Below, in pieces: positions 1-13,090 of a stretch of DNA of 64,000 nucleotides. Each line of letters starts with the position of its first letter. Position 1 is the stretch's first letter. This stretch comes from Pseudocercospora fijiensis CIRAD86 (Eukaryota > Ascomycota > Dothideomycetes > Mycosphaerellales > Mycosphaerellaceae). The stretch is from positions 649,522 to 713,521 of the forward strand of contig NW_006921545.1 in the NCBI RefSeq assembly GCF_000340215.1, in the 5' to 3' direction. The notes beneath the pieces were generated by a model that saw only the letters and a list, made by a program, of their open reading frames with translations, did not search any database and had not been told where the DNA came from. The position numbers and the translations under genes are program-made.

Positions 1-3000
1 AGATCTCGCTACCCTCTAACGAAAACAGGGACGAGAAGACTATATCGACGTCTCTTCCCTATAGTTCCTTCCTAAATTTTTAGGTACCTAAGAGTTAGCA
101 GAAGGCGAATCGGTAACCTACGAGAACTAAGAGACTATCGATAATGCTAACGAAGAGGGAGTTAAGGAGATAGGCCGAGGGGATAGTAATAATCCCGACC
201 TTGCTCTAGTTTTAGTCTCTATTAAGGCTGTCCGGTTTACTAGCTAATAAATCGGTCGAGTAGGACCTCCTCGACCTAAGGAACTTTATTCTATCCCTAA
301 TAATATAGACCTTTCCGTAGTTACCCGTTCCTTCGCCGGCGTTCCCGCTATCTATATTTAAGTTACTATCGGGAGCTATAGTTAATAGATACTAGCAATG
401 CTTAATAATAGTTCGGAGTTACTTATTATAAGTAAGCGTTAGGCTAAACAACGTAGGCTACTAATAAATAGAGACATTTCCCTCGGTATATAGGGAGTAA
501 ATAGGGAGGTTGCGCTAGTAGGTACTTGCTACAATGTTATAGTAGACGCCTTCGATATATGCTTTTCTTTTACCTTCTAGATTGCCGCCGACCTAAATAC
601 GCTAATTATTCTAGGTCGACTATAGTCTCGTATAACCCGAGGTGTTTAGCGCAACTGCGACGATAGCTCCTAGGAGGGAACTATTACTAACTAGAAGGGC
701 AACCGAGTCGTGTTTACTAGTTATGTCGGCAATACTAGCTATAAGTCCTACGAGGATATCCTTGCTACTTCTAGACGGTCTTCGGGAAACGCTACGGCGC
801 GGTTGTAAGACCGGCAATCTGCACTATAAGTTAGTATAGCTTAAATAGGTCATTTCTAGAAGTACGCCGCTCCGTACGTTAAGGCAAGTTTCTAGGTTCT
901 ATACTAAGAAGACGAGTGCTCGAAGCGATAGCGAGTATAATATAACGACTACCTATACCTACTATACGAGTTAAGGTAATAATGCTATCTTATATATCGT
1001 CGCCGGAGGCATTACTACCGGACGCGGGTCTACCCGAACTAACTAATTAGAGCGCGAGTCTAATGCTACCCCGGGGGTATTATTACGAATCTAACGTTTT
1101 CGCCGGCGTTATAAATTAGGACTACTAGCTGCATACCTATCGACTTAAGGAAACTTCTAAAGAAGTTTACGCGCTGTTTTGTTACGCTAATCTCTAAGCC
1201 TAGCGACAAAGAGAGCGAGCTCGGATTCGATAATCGATTAGTATATATACCCTATATAAGAGGGTAGCTAACAAGATTAAGCCCATAAAGGGCAGCGTAT
1301 ACATTACCGATAGGTCTAATCCTAGCGGGAATCCTAACTAGCGATAAAAGTGTCTTAATTAGGAAGTAACATTGCTACCTAGGGATAGTCCGTACGACTA
1401 GAGATATATTACTAAAAAGTTCTCTACTATTCCTAGGGGTTTAAGGCTAATACCGGAAAGGCTTACGAAGATTAAACCTAGTATAGAGCTTTCGGATCTT
1501 AAGCTTGACCTGCTATATAAGCTCCTATACAATCGCGAAGCTATATTAGTATATGACTTTACTTACCTAGGTAGAATCAACCCGGAGGTTGCCCCTCCGT
1601 AGAAGATCCGAACGATCGAATATAAGCCTTAGGCCTACCTAGGTTTTAAGCTAAACCTAAGCCTACGAGGTATAGTCGAGGATATAATACGGTAGCGCGT
1701 AAAGGCCGGTACACTTAAGCCTTCCTATGCCTCGTATCGTAATCCGTACTTCCTAGTTTAAAAGAAAACAGCTCCTAGGGAACTAAAGAAGTACCGTCTA
1801 ATTAACGCTATATAAAAGTTTAACGCAGTTACGATTAGAGATACTAACCTCCCTCCGGAGACTAATAGGTTCTCGGAAGCTTTTACTAACTATATTATAG
1901 CCTTACTAGTTAATGTTTTCTCGGGCTACGACTAGATCCCTCTCTACCCTAATAGTCGGGACCTTACTAGTTTCGAGATACCTCTTAGGCTATATAGACA
2001 AACTACCCTTCCCTAAGGGGCAACTAACTCCGTAGCCTAGTTCGTTCGCATTATAAACTAAGTCCTCGCGGCCTATATCTCCTATATAGCGATGCCTTTC
2101 CTCGACGATATCGGTATTAAGGGCCCTAAAACTAGGTACGACAATAAAGAAGTAGAGCCTAGCATCCGTAGGTTCTTTCTCGAATACATTTAGAACCTCG
2201 ATAGTGTCCTCTACGACCTAGAGCGAGCTAACCTAACGGTATATAGGGAGAAGCTTTAGCTCCTATACAAACGAATAAATATTGTCGGGTTTGTAACTAA
2301 TAAGAACGGCCGCTATCCTAATAATACACGGGTCCTAAAGATAGTGTCCTAGCCGGATCCTACCTATTAGAAGGATATCCGAACCTAGCTTAGAGTAGTC
2401 TTATACTTCCGTATCTAGGTCGAGAACTTTGTATTAGTATATAAGCCCTTATACGCCTTGCTTAAGAAGGATGCTAAATTCGAATAGACCTCCGTTTACT
2501 AAGCGGCTAAGGACACGGTAACTAAGGCACTCGTTAGCGTACCTATACTAACATCTATTAACTACTTAGAGGGTGCGGGTTTAATAATTGTTGCTATTAA
2601 CTCGAGCGGGGAAGGCTATAGCGAGATACTAATATAGTATAATCGTAAAGAACTATCTTTGCGACACCCTATCCGGTACGACTTAGGGCTATAGAAACCG
2701 ATCGAAGCCTAGTACGATACTAGTAAGCGAGAATGCCTTAGAGTCTACAAGGCTCTAAAGAAGTTCCGACTATAGCTCTTTAGTGTATTCTTTCGCTTAG
2801 AAATCGATGCTTAGACGCTAGTCTATTAGCTTAACCGTATAGCCTCCGATCTACCAAACTCTACGATAGCTCGGTAGGTTGCCTAGATCTATTTGTTTGA
2901 TTTCGACGTCTTCTACGTTCCTAGTAAGAAGCATACTAGACCGGATAGCCTTTCTAGAAGGCCCGCTATAGAAGAGGACATCGCCGAGATAATAGAAGAG

Positions 3001-4810
3001 GAGGATGTCGATACGGTAATTAACCGCACTTTCTTCGCTGCCTTCTATATTAATGCTATACTAGCGATTACTAGGCCTGCTACCGACGACTAACCTAGCG
3101 ACTAACCTAGTAACTAGCCCGACGAGAGCCCTACTACTAACGATAACGACTAGGCTAAAGCTAAGGCGGATAAACTAGAGAGAGATAATATCCTTAATAG
3201 GGTCTACTCCGACGACTCCTATTATATCGCCTACTTCCTAACCTATACGAAGAAAGCGCCTAGCCTATTAAAGAGTTAATATCGTCGGGTTATTCGCTAT
3301 TCTCGACGATTCCTAGTTAAAGATCGAATCCTTTAGCGATAAGCGATAGTTAATACACCTCTCTAGCATATTATTAACGACCTAGTAGCCCGATAAGAGA
3401 TCCTTCGTTCCGTTTACGATAAGCTCGGCTACCGGGCGGCGGAGGGCACCTTCGATATCCTTCGTCGGCGCTACTAGTAGGACGGCGTATAGGCTAATGT
3501 CTCCCGCTACTATAAGAGCTATCCTAAGTGCAATTTTAGGAATAGCTACCGACGTCTAGGAGAGCTACGTATTCCTACTACCTAATTAGTCGGAGAGCGA
3601 TAGTATAGCGATAGGGTCTATCTTAGTCGTAATAATAGCTTGTATATTATTCGAGAGAGTCTTTCTCGATAGCCGGAGGCCTATTATTTCTATAAGGGCT
3701 ACGGCGCTATTAATGCTCGTAATATAGCTACCTTCCTATTTAAGGATCTGTTTTACCGCTAGGGAATACCTTACGAGATTATCTTAGATAACGCTACGAA
3801 TAATATAGCTAAAGAAGTTTAAGCGCTACTTGTTTCGTATAGGGCGAAGAACGTTCGTATCTCCCCGTACTATCCCTAGTCGAATGCTATTGTTAAGCGT
3901 AGCTATCGGTCTTTAATTAATGCCCTATCTAAGATAACTAATAGAGGGGACAGGTCCGTTCCTATCTCTACCCGCGTTCCGGCCCTTCTCTAGGCGGATC
4001 GAACTACTATTATCGATACGACTAGACTTACGCTAGCAGAGCTTATAATTAGGAGGGACGCCGTTCTTCCTATTAAGTTGTCCTATCGTACGTATAGCGT
4101 TTACGATTAGGGGTCTGTTCGTACTAGGGTAGATCTTCTTACCCTATAGGCTAAGGCTCTTAAGGATATAACTACGACTTCTTAGGAGGGTCTTGCTCGA
4201 TAACGGCGCCTTCGTAAAGAGGCTAAGCAGTATTTTGATAACTATAATGCTATTGATTAGGAACCTCTAAAGGTTAGCGAGATAGTCCTCCTATACCGGT
4301 CGGAGCTAGAATATAGTTACTCCTATAAGCTAGCCTTTAAATAGAAAGGGCCTTATAGAGTGTAGGAGGTCCTTTACGATAGTTCTACGTACCGTCTTTA
4401 GGAACTTGATAGTGCTACCTTAAAGCACTCGTACCCCCGGGCTAACCTAAAGAAGGTCGTCGAATTAAGAGAGCCTACCCGCCCTCCCCCGACTAAGGAG
4501 AAAGTCAATGCCTCTATAGACCCTCTACCTACCTTAGATACCTATCGAGAGGAGGATCCTACCGCGATTATAGATCCTATTCTGCCCGACAACTATACGC
4601 ATCCCTAGATACGTCTTAGTAAGCTATTAGGAATAACTTATAAACAAAGGGAGGGTTATATACGTATTAATTGCGCGTAGAGCATTTCCGATATTAATTC
4701 CGATAGTAAACTAGACTTCTAGCTATCTAACTCTAACTCCGAGGAGGAGCTCGACTAGTCTAGCGACGAAGACCGCCTAGAATTATAGCTAGATCCCGAG
4801 ACTAAATAAT
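1..4810 (+). pseudogene. LTR/Gypsy retrotransposon A, RIP-dead pol polyprotein (PR-RT-RNaseH-INT)
   Basis: Degenerate Ty3/Gypsy pol on the plus strand, cut at its 5' side by the window edge. An aspartic-protease-like stretch lies at about 380-730. The RT follows at about 1600-2270: YRLINA near 1792, an FSGYD stretch near 1920 and FLDDI at about 2098-2112. RNase H is at 2560-2960, ending in HTRPDSLSRRP near 2932. The integrase core is at about 3300-4250 with LDNATNN near 3785, and a C-terminal GPY-type segment lies near 4345-4460. Nearly every in-frame stop is TAG or TAA at expected Gln/Trp positions. The catalytic Glu context of the integrase reads VKR where VER is usual, so it is dead on several counts. 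Domain order RT-RNaseH-INT defines Gypsy rather than Copia. LTRs were not resolved. Family-level call is firm; element boundaries are not. Confidence 0.88.
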
Positions 4811-5040
4811 TGCTTGTCTTTCCCTACCTCTACTATATTATTTTCCTTGCCTTCTCCGCGCTATTAATATAGTGCCGCCCTATAGCTTTAGTCCTTACTG
4901 CTTGTTCCTACGGTGTTAATACTTATAGTTGTTGCCCTCTTTTGCTTTTACTTTGTCTATTGTTTTACTCTTTAGCCTTCGAGATATTGCTATAACTTTA
5001 TTCCTTTGCTCTTGTTTCCTTAGATAGAACTATACGAGGC

Positions 5041-5525
5041 GTGTTTTCCTAATAACACCCCGGGGGTAGTATTAGGAAAATAGCCGAACCTAACCCTCTA
5101 CCCTTCTAGGACTACTTCCCTCTAGATTTCTAGACTCTAGCGACTACCCTTAAGTAATAACGATAATAAGATACTCTGCTAGAGGATGTTCCTACTATAA
5201 TTAGCACTAGTTACGTAGGATACTAAGAAAGGGAGGATCCCTCTCCCTTCCTAGCTCTTAGATAGATATAGTAACCTAGGCCGATAGCCTCTAAGAATAG
5301 GGACCTTAGGCTATTAAGCTTAGCGTTTAGAAGAAGGAAGAAGGAAGAAGGTAAACGTATAGACTACCTTTACGTGCTTGCTAATATAAAAGGTAATGCT
5401 ATATCTATAACGGTAGTACTATAGGCTAACGTACTAACGAATTAGCTACGCTAGGCCTAGGCGACTTGCTCCTCGTTACCGAGCATCTCTAGAGAAAAGC
5501 TAATACTACCCCGGGGATGTTATTA
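5041..5525. repeat. Spacer bounded by two palindromes, possible LTR or 3' region of element A
   Basis: This non-coding block begins with TGTTTTCCTAATAACACC and has a near-palindrome centred on CCCCGGGG at each end (about 5050-5077 and 5499-5526). It follows the end of the element A pol frame. Its position and its TG start would fit a 3' LTR, but the matching 5' LTR would lie outside the window and no polypurine tract is obvious just before it. The interior holds a purine-rich GAAGAAGGAAGAAGG run near 5331 and no recognisable coding frame. Confidence 0.3.
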
Positions 5526-5884
5526 GTCCCGCTAGCCTTACTACTATAGATTTCTACTAGGGACTCGAACTGACTAGTTACATTTCGAGTACGCGAGAGT
5601 CTACGATAGCTAAAGTTTAATAAAAGACGCGTAGTCGCTACTAGCAATTAGCTAGATCGATTGTTAAACTTTAGCCTACCTTAATAATAAAGAAGTCTCG
5701 TATATAGCTTCACTTTTATATATAGCCGTTATCTATTTGCTTTACTAGCGCGGAACATACGGACTACGTTACCTTCGCACTATATTTAAAGCGAGCTTCC
5801 TAAGCTCCTTCTTCTACTCGATTACTAACTAACTCGCCGCCGCCTAACTATCCCCCCCCTTTTATCTAAACCCTTTAATTATTA

Positions 5885-8700
5885 TTGTTAAGCAACGAAC
5901 ATACTCGTAAACTTATTTATAACCTACTTCCGCTTCGGTCGACTATATCTTCCGGCGCCCCGAATCCGCTAGGCGCTAGTAGTAGTAACGACCTACCTAT
6001 CCCTATTAACCTAAGCCTAGCCGCCCTAGTTCCGATTGAAGCCCTATCCGATAGCGCCTTAGCTACTACAACTAGCCTCGAGTACTGCTTCTAGATCGTT
6101 ACTGCCCTTAAAGACCCTTAAGAGAAGATCTAGAACGCTTGCACCCTACTACGCGTTATTAATAGGAATATTAAGAAGGCTGCTATCTTAGTTACGTACG
6201 GTATAAATAACTTGCGTTAGTCTATCGGTAAGCGTATCTTTAAGCGCGAGGTTCTTAACGATATAGATATCGAATAAGCCTTTCCTATCGTCTATAGCCT
6301 CGAGACGGCCGGCACTTAGATTCGTTTGCGCTTTAAGACCCTCGACTAGGCCTTCGAATATTAGGGAGGACTAAGTAGTCTTCCTAAGAGCCTTGTTAAC
6401 TTCGCCTACGGTAGATAAGAGCGTACTAAGCAGGTCTCTTCGTTCGTTAATAAGTATAAGGTCCGTCGTTAAGGCGCCGAGCACCTTTCCTATACTATAA
6501 TCTATCGCGTGTCTACCGCTAGCAAGAAGGTAGGCAAGTAGTTACTTAACTTGTCCTTTACGCTTAACGACTTTACGATAGCCTACTAGAAGAAGCACTA
6601 CGATACGATTGTCTAGGTCGATCTTAACGTATAGACAACTAAGGATCTACTAAAAGAGAAGGGCTGTCGTATTAATAGTATAGGCTTTATTATTAAAGGT
6701 TAAGAGGCTCCTATCGTTAATATCCTTAAACGTAAGGCTCTTCGCCTAGAAACCGAGGCCGATACGGCTGCTAGTCTTACGCTCGCTATAGAAATGTAGG
6801 CTAAAGATCGTCGCTCGACCCGTAACCGTAAGGTCCCTTAAGAAGTTTAAGACGAGCGCGCTAAGGCCGAAGTAGCGCGCAAGAAGGCATTGTATACTCG
6901 CTAGGCCCTCCGTAAGGCTACTAAGAAGTATAGCACTCCTTCTAGTACCGACTATAGTACTAACTATAGTACTAACTATAGTAACTCGGATATTAATATA
7001 CTAGATATACTACTAGAAGATGTCTCCTCCAAAGGCTCCTTTAGCGAGCGTAGAGATAGAGGCCTCTCGCCGATCCTATTAACTAAGAACATCTATAGTT
7101 CTTATAAGGGCGACTCTATTACGCACCTTATTACTAACATCGATATAGTTCTTAAAGCCGATATAAGCAAAGCTCCTACCGCCCTATCTATCTATTAATA
7201 GCTCGACGACCTTAGTAAGCTAGGTAAAGAGCGGTTTACTATATATACTAACTATATTAAGAAGGCCGCTAAGGTCTATAGTCTTTACGCTAGTGCTAAG
7301 ACGAGTATTCTTATCGGTCGCCTATTAAAGATTAGACGCGAGATCGCTAATTAGGATACCTTTACTGCCCTTAAGACTAGTTATACTAACTGGTTTCCTA
7401 GACGCCCTACTGCCGCCCCGACCTCCCTAGGACTCTACGTATTCAACCCTACTAGCACTATTACTCGCGATCTTACGCTAACTAAGCGTCGGTATAAGTT
7501 AATTACTAGTATTCTCGGCTAAGGCACTTCCTTCGACCGCTTTCGTTAGACTAGTAATGCTATCTTCCCTCGAGTCTTCGGTTAGATATAGTCGCCTCGT
7601 AGAGCGTACCTTCCTCTTATCGTCGACCTAATATAGAAGGAGTTTCGTATATTCTTTTAGTATATGCGTAAACTGCCTAAGTCTAAGTAGGAAGGCCGCA
7701 ATGCCCTTTAAACCTATAGAGTAAGCAACTAAATCGTCCGTTAGTATCCCGCCTTATAGCTCTTAGCCGTTGCCCTTCGACCTAATTATATATACGAGCT
7801 TATCTCCGTCCCTAAGCCTACTAAGTACTTTAAGGTAGGTAATAGCGGTTATAAGAACTGCTCTACTAAGGAGACTTCTCGTCTCGGACAAGATATAGTT
7901 AAGCTCGTAGCTAGTAAGGGTGCTAGCTATCTGCGCATTAAGGTTTCTCTTATGTCTAAAGATAAGACCGCCTATTTAACTGTCGTCGAGGGTATATACG
8001 AACTAGAGGTCTTCGAGAACTAGGTTAAGAAGCTTAATACCCGTAGCCTAGTTCTACTAAACAAGATTAGCAAGCTTACTAACAAGCACCTTACTAACGA
8101 CGACCTCGGCTATATATTCGATAGTTAGCCTAACAAAGGCGAGGTAGCTTAGTAGATCCTCAACCCTCTAAAGGAATGCGAAGTCTCTATTTAGATGCTA
8201 TACCTTCCGTATAGTAACCTAAAGCCCGAGAGCGACCGCATATCTATCGACCTAGGCTACTCTCGTATTATTAACGGTACTAAGATTAAGGGCTACGATA
8301 ACCTAACCGTCGCTAACGTTGCTAAGGCGTACCGCAATCTAACCGCCCTTTTAGGTTCTAACACCTTCGTACCGTTCGCCTTCCCTGCCGCTATCTTAGT
8401 CGAAGGCCTTAGTTATATTTCCGATGCCCTAGTCGGTAGAATTCCTTAGTTAAGTTACGTTGTTTAGAACGAAGTTAAACAAATCCTCTAGTTTAGTAAG
8501 GAGGAGCTTAAGGACTATCTACGCGAGTAGGAGAAGGCTATATAGGACAAGGCTACTAACCTCCTCGTTAATTAAGCTTACTTCGAGGCAGAGTACTTTA
8601 GTACTAATAGCTTTAATACCTACGGAGGAGTTTAGGAGAGTCGACTAGCTAATAAGGTTATTACTAGTAAGGATTACGGTGCATTAAAGCAGTAGTAAGT
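5885..8700 (+). pseudogene. Long RIP-dead ORF of unknown family (about 930 codons), copy 1
   Basis: One plus-strand frame stays open over about 2.8 kb if TAG/TAA are treated as mutated Gln/Trp codons; almost no TGA interrupts it. The inferred protein is hydrophilic. It has a Ser/Thr/Pro-rich N-terminus near 5930-6060, a Lys/Arg-rich segment around 6780-6920, a short Tyr/Ser/Thr/Asn-rich repeat near 6940-6990, and a globular-looking C-terminal half with LKPNYIYELI-like and SLGYSRIINGTKI-like stretches. I recognise no RT, integrase, DDE transposase, tyrosine recombinase or helicase motif. A second copy (minus strand, 40753-41799) matches the portion at about 6845-7925, so this is a repeat-borne gene and not a single-copy host gene. 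Near-palindromes lie on both sides (5499-5526 and 8757-8783). It could be the cargo or replication gene of an undescribed mobile element. Confidence 0.55.
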
Positions 8701-8862
8701 CAGCGTAGTAGATTGGATGCTTAGGAAGTTGTTTTTATATATTAATAGAATCTAGGAACAATGCTACCCCGGGGGTATCATTGCGGAGTTTCTAAAAAAT
8801 GGCCTTAGCTAAGATGCCTAAGGTGCCCTATATAACTGTTTGTTTGTTTTAAGCGCGCAATG

Positions 8863-8890
8863 TTCTTCGTGTCTAGTTAGACACGAAGAA
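8863..8890. repeat. Perfect 13-bp inverted repeat with 2-bp loop
   Basis: Arms TTCTTCGTGTCTA and TAGACACGAAGAA are exact reverse complements around a GT loop. The right arm runs directly into a purine tract (gaagaaagggaggga), which looks like the polypurine tract of an LTR retrotransposon. Its retained TG/CA dinucleotides are unusual here. Confidence 0.7.
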
Positions 8891-8899
8891 AGGGAGGGA

Positions 8900-9165
8900 T
8901 ATTAGCTAGTAACCGGCCCTACACACCTAGGCTGAGTTTTAAGCCTATATAAGAGGCCTCCTTCTATATTATAGATAGAGCACTAACCTCGTATAGCATA
9001 TTGTTTATATTACACTTCTATAATGCCTATATTGCAGGGCTCTAGTTATTAGCCTAAGCAACCGTCTTGTTATCCTATTATACTAAACATAACTGCCTAT
9101 ATTGCTATAGGTTATATTACCCTCGGTAGCCTATACTATTGCTACTAGTAGTAGTAGTAGTATTA
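8900..9165 (+). repeat. Putative LTR-like segment after a polypurine tract
   Basis: A purine run at 8885-8898 is followed by TATTAGCTAG, which would be a RIP-mutated TGTTAGCTAG LTR start. A TATA-like CCTATATAAGAGGCC lies near 8949. The segment ends where the frame of the next Gypsy pol begins, with a short (TAG)n run near 9145. No second copy is present in the window, so this rests on layout only. Confidence 0.3.
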
Positions 9166-9169
9166 GTTT

Positions 9170-11880
9170 CCGTCCTTTAATAGGGACCCTTATACGTAAT
9201 GTCTAAGAAAGAGCTTAAAACCCTAGACAAGTAGCTAAAAGAGAAACTAGAAAAAGGCTAGATATAGAAGTCGATATCCTCGGTAGCCTTACTAGTAATG
9301 TTCGTTCCGAAAGCCGGATTAGACGAAGGACGGCTAGTAGTCGATTTTAGACGACTTAACGATATTACGATTAAGAATCGGTACCTATTACCGAATATCG
9401 AAGAAATGCAAGACCGATTAACTAGATTAGACTAGTATACGAAGATTAACCTACGCGATACGTTTTACGCAATACGTATAGTAGCTAGATACGAGTAGAT
9501 AATAGCATTCTAAATAAGATATAGGCTTTACGAATTCTTAGTTATGCCTCTAGGACTTACGAATGCCCTAGCGTTATATTAAGACCTTATAAAGGAAGTC
9601 CTCCGAGACCTCCTAGATATATACGTTATCGTATATATAGACGGTATCTTAGTCTATACTAAGGGAGCTCTCGCGGACTATATACGAATAGTATAAGACG
9701 TCTTTAAACGATTTACTTAAGTAGGATTTAAGACTATACCTAAGAAATGCGAATTCTATAAGAAGGAAGTTAAGTTCCTAGGATTTATTATTAGTACTAT
9801 AGGAATTAGGATCGATCTAGAAAAAACTAAGTTAACATAGAAATAGCTAACGCTAATCTACGTTAAGGACGTATAGTTATTCCTAGGACTAGCTAACTAT
9901 AATAGGAAATTTATCGAGGGCTACTCTAAGATAGCGGTACCCCTTACGGAGCTTATAAAGAAAGATAAGAAATAGAACTAGAGTACGAAGGAAGATAAAG
10001 CGTTTAGGTAACTAAAGGAGCAATACGCTTCTATACTAACGCTACGATTATTCGATAGGAATAAGGCGGTCTAGATAGAGACAGACGCGTTAGATAGAGC
10101 TATAGGAGCATATCTTATATAAGAGTATAATAGGAAACGATACCCGGTAGCCTATTACTCGAGAAAGATATTACTTGCGGAATAGAACTACGATATCTAT
10201 AATAAGGAGCTACTTGCAATAGTTGTATTACTATAATACTAGCGAGTATACGCGGAAGGAGCACTAAGTTTTACGATTCTTTCTAATTATAAGAATCTAA
10301 CTTACTTTACTACGACTAAAGTACTAACCCGAAGATAGGCCCGCTAGTCGGAGCTAATAGGACAGTATAAGTTCGAAATCCGCTATACCCTAGGACGCGA
10401 GAACGGACGAGCCGACGTACTAAGCCGCCGTAGCGACTATATAGAGGGTTACGAACTATTATAGCAACAGATATTAAAGGCAAACTAAGACGGAAGCCTT
10501 AGTACTAATACAAAGGAATTCAACTATATTATACGAGTTCTTTAGGACATAGAAGAACAGTTCCTAATCGAATATAGGAAATACTAAGTACCTAAGGAAC
10601 GAGTTACGGAGTATATACGATAATACTACGACGGACTAGAAAATAGACACCCTAGAGTTTTAAAAACAATAGAACTAGTTAAGCGAAGCTTCGGATTTCT
10701 ATATATACGATAACGAGTTCTAGAATATATTAAGAAATGTCTACAATGTTAGCGTAACAAGGCTAATAGATACGCTAAGTATAGACATATCTAATTTAGG
10801 ACGCTCCTAGATAAACTATAGGACGAAGTTATAATAGACTTTATTACGAAACTACTAAAGTCTAAGGATCTAGTTATAGGATATAGCTACGATATAATAC
10901 TTATTATAGTCGATAGGCTTACGAAATATACACACTTTATTCCTACTAACGAAGCAAGTACGGTAGAGCAACTCGGATACCTCGTACTAGATAGACTTAT
11001 ACGATACTATATATTTCTAAAGACCTATATTACGGATAGAGACAAGCTCTTTACGTTAAACTACTAGAAGACGCTTATAGCAACACTTAGAATTAAGCAC
11101 AAGCTATTAACGGCATACTACCTATAGACAGACGGCTAAACGGAAATTAAGAATTAGGCCTTAGAGGTATACTTACGATACTACGTTAACTATATACAAA
11201 ACAATAAGGTATCGCTATTGCCTATAGTATAACTTGCACTAAAGAATTAACAATCTAAGACTACGAAAGAAACACTATTCTTCGCTAATTTTAGGAAACA
11301 TCTATAGTTATTCGGAGAATAGTATTTATAGTATCTATATACGGATAAGGCGATAGTCGCTTTAGAAGACTTAAAGTAGGTATATAAACAATTATAGAGG
11401 GCAATTACCGAGTCTTAAGAAAAGATTACAGGACGGTTTAATACTAAACGAAAAATAGTACCTTAGCTTAAAAAGGGGGATAAGGTCTACCTCCTAACGA
11501 AGAATCTAAGAACCCGGAGATCGACTAAGAAACTAGACTACGTTAAAGTCGGGCTATTTTTGAATAATAAGCCTAAAGGACTAGTTAATTACCGACTTAA
11601 ACTACCGGACGACGCAAAAATCTACCTAGTATTCTATATCTCTATACTAGAACCTATAGACGCCGAAACACTATATTAAGAAACATTTTACTTTTAACCT
11701 AAGGAAGAAAACGAGTTTAAAGTCGAGAAAATCCTAGGCTAGTAAGGTTAGAAATACCTTATTAAGTAGAAAGGACACCTATATTTAGAAAACACTTAGG
11801 AACTAAAAGGAAACCTATAGAACTATTAGTAGATAATTAAAAAATACCAAAACTAGACAAAAAGAAATAGCTAGTATAGG
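9170..11880 (+). pseudogene. LTR/Gypsy pol remnant (RT-RNaseH-INT with C-terminal tail), RIP-dead
   Basis: The frame opens at the N-terminal edge of an RT: VDFRRLNDITIKNRYLLPN near 9340-9400, then MPLGLTNA near 9544 and YIDGILVY near 9634-9660 (the YxDD box reads YIDG). RNase H is at about 10070-10440 and ends with GRENGRADVLSRR. The integrase zinc finger and core run from about 10540 to 11340: DFITK first-Asp region near 10836 and ITDRDKLFT second-Asp region near 11026. A VYISILEP-type linker and a chromodomain-like tail are near 11690-11830. Gag and protease are missing, so the element is 5'-truncated. Stops are TAG/TAA throughout. Family assignment is secure from domain order and motifs. 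Confidence 0.88.
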
Positions 11881-13090
11881 AATTAAACCTACGACCTCTT
11901 AGACCCTATCGATTATAGCGCCTTAGAGTTCTCGGGACCTAGGGTAGTATAGCTCGAGGAGCGGGGACTCTAATAGCGTACCTAGTAACTATGTCTTTTA
12001 TAGCTAAGAATTATACTACTAGACTAACTAGCTAGAATATAAAATAGATAAGAAATACTTAGAATATATACCTTTAGGATACTAGATTCTCGGCACTCCT
12101 ACTAGGGATTTTAGAGACAGGCTAGGATGTCCTATCTAGACGACTCTAGTTATAAGGAGACATCTATAACCGGCTATCTAGGGGAAACGGCTCGTTAGTA
12201 GGCAACGAGAATAGTATCGGCTCTATAGGTAAAGAACCTAGCTCTCTTTCGAGCTCCTCCGCCTATTATATAGAGGCTTCCTCTACTTTAAGAGCTTATA
12301 CCTCCCGATCTTCCTTTATACGTAGCGACTTACGTAAGCGACGGACCTTTACGCGATACTCGAAGAGCCTACGCGTAAGGAGGTCCTCCTCCTCTTCGGC
12401 TACCTTAAGATCTTTAGCTATCTTTAGGCGCGCCTTCTAGATTTTCTTATACTCTATACGAGTAACTTATATATTATAGGACTAGCTATATAGGGCCTAC
12501 TCGGAGTAGCGACTAGAACAAAGATCGACCTTATAGGGTTTACCGGCCTATTCGTAATAAAAGTAGTAGATCGGTATTTCGAAATAGTCGGCGAGGATAT
12601 TGTTTGCGATATTTTCCTTACGCTAGCGAGAAGATAAGTCCTTCGATAACTTTAGTATAATAAAGAAGTTAGGAATTAGAAAGTTCTAGAATAAGGGACT
12701 ATTCCGCTTAAGGAGGGGGATAGTATTACGGATCTAATTAGTTAGAGTCCTTATATAATCTTAGAGCGACGCTAAGACTAGCGAGCTAAGCTATCGCTCT
12801 ATCTTACTAGGAGCGATAGGAGCGGTCGAGAGCGATAGCGTCGCTTACGTCGCTTACGACTATAGACAAAGATGTCTCCTTTGTATTTAGGAACGCCGGG
12901 ATACCCTTATAGCTCGAGGCGTTTAACTTATATTACCTACTTACTAATTAGAATTACCTTTATACTAATTATTCTATCTTAGCCTCCCGCTTATATTAGC
13001 CTCTCTAAAGAAGCCTCGGCTTGTATATAATAAGAAGTTACCTAACGATCTGTCGCGAGTAACCGTAATACTAAGATCGTCGTATATCGT
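11881..13090 (-). pseudogene. Repeat-derived remnant with a charged coiled-coil-like ORF, unrecognised
   Basis: No domain is recognised in this 1.2 kb. On the minus strand at about 12800-12240 one frame reads as a Lys/Arg/Glu-rich helix (for example VAEEEEDLLTRRLFEYR and a following basic stretch) interrupted only by TAG/TAA. Charged C-terminal helices of this type occur in fungal retrotransposon gag-like hypothetical proteins, but the resemblance is general. The first 350 bases hold only non-coding sequence after the preceding pol. Confidence 0.3.

Noticed and set aside
620..839. Two 65-codon ORFs on opposite strands
   Set aside because: Both overlap the protease region of element A, whose true frame is interrupted by TAG.
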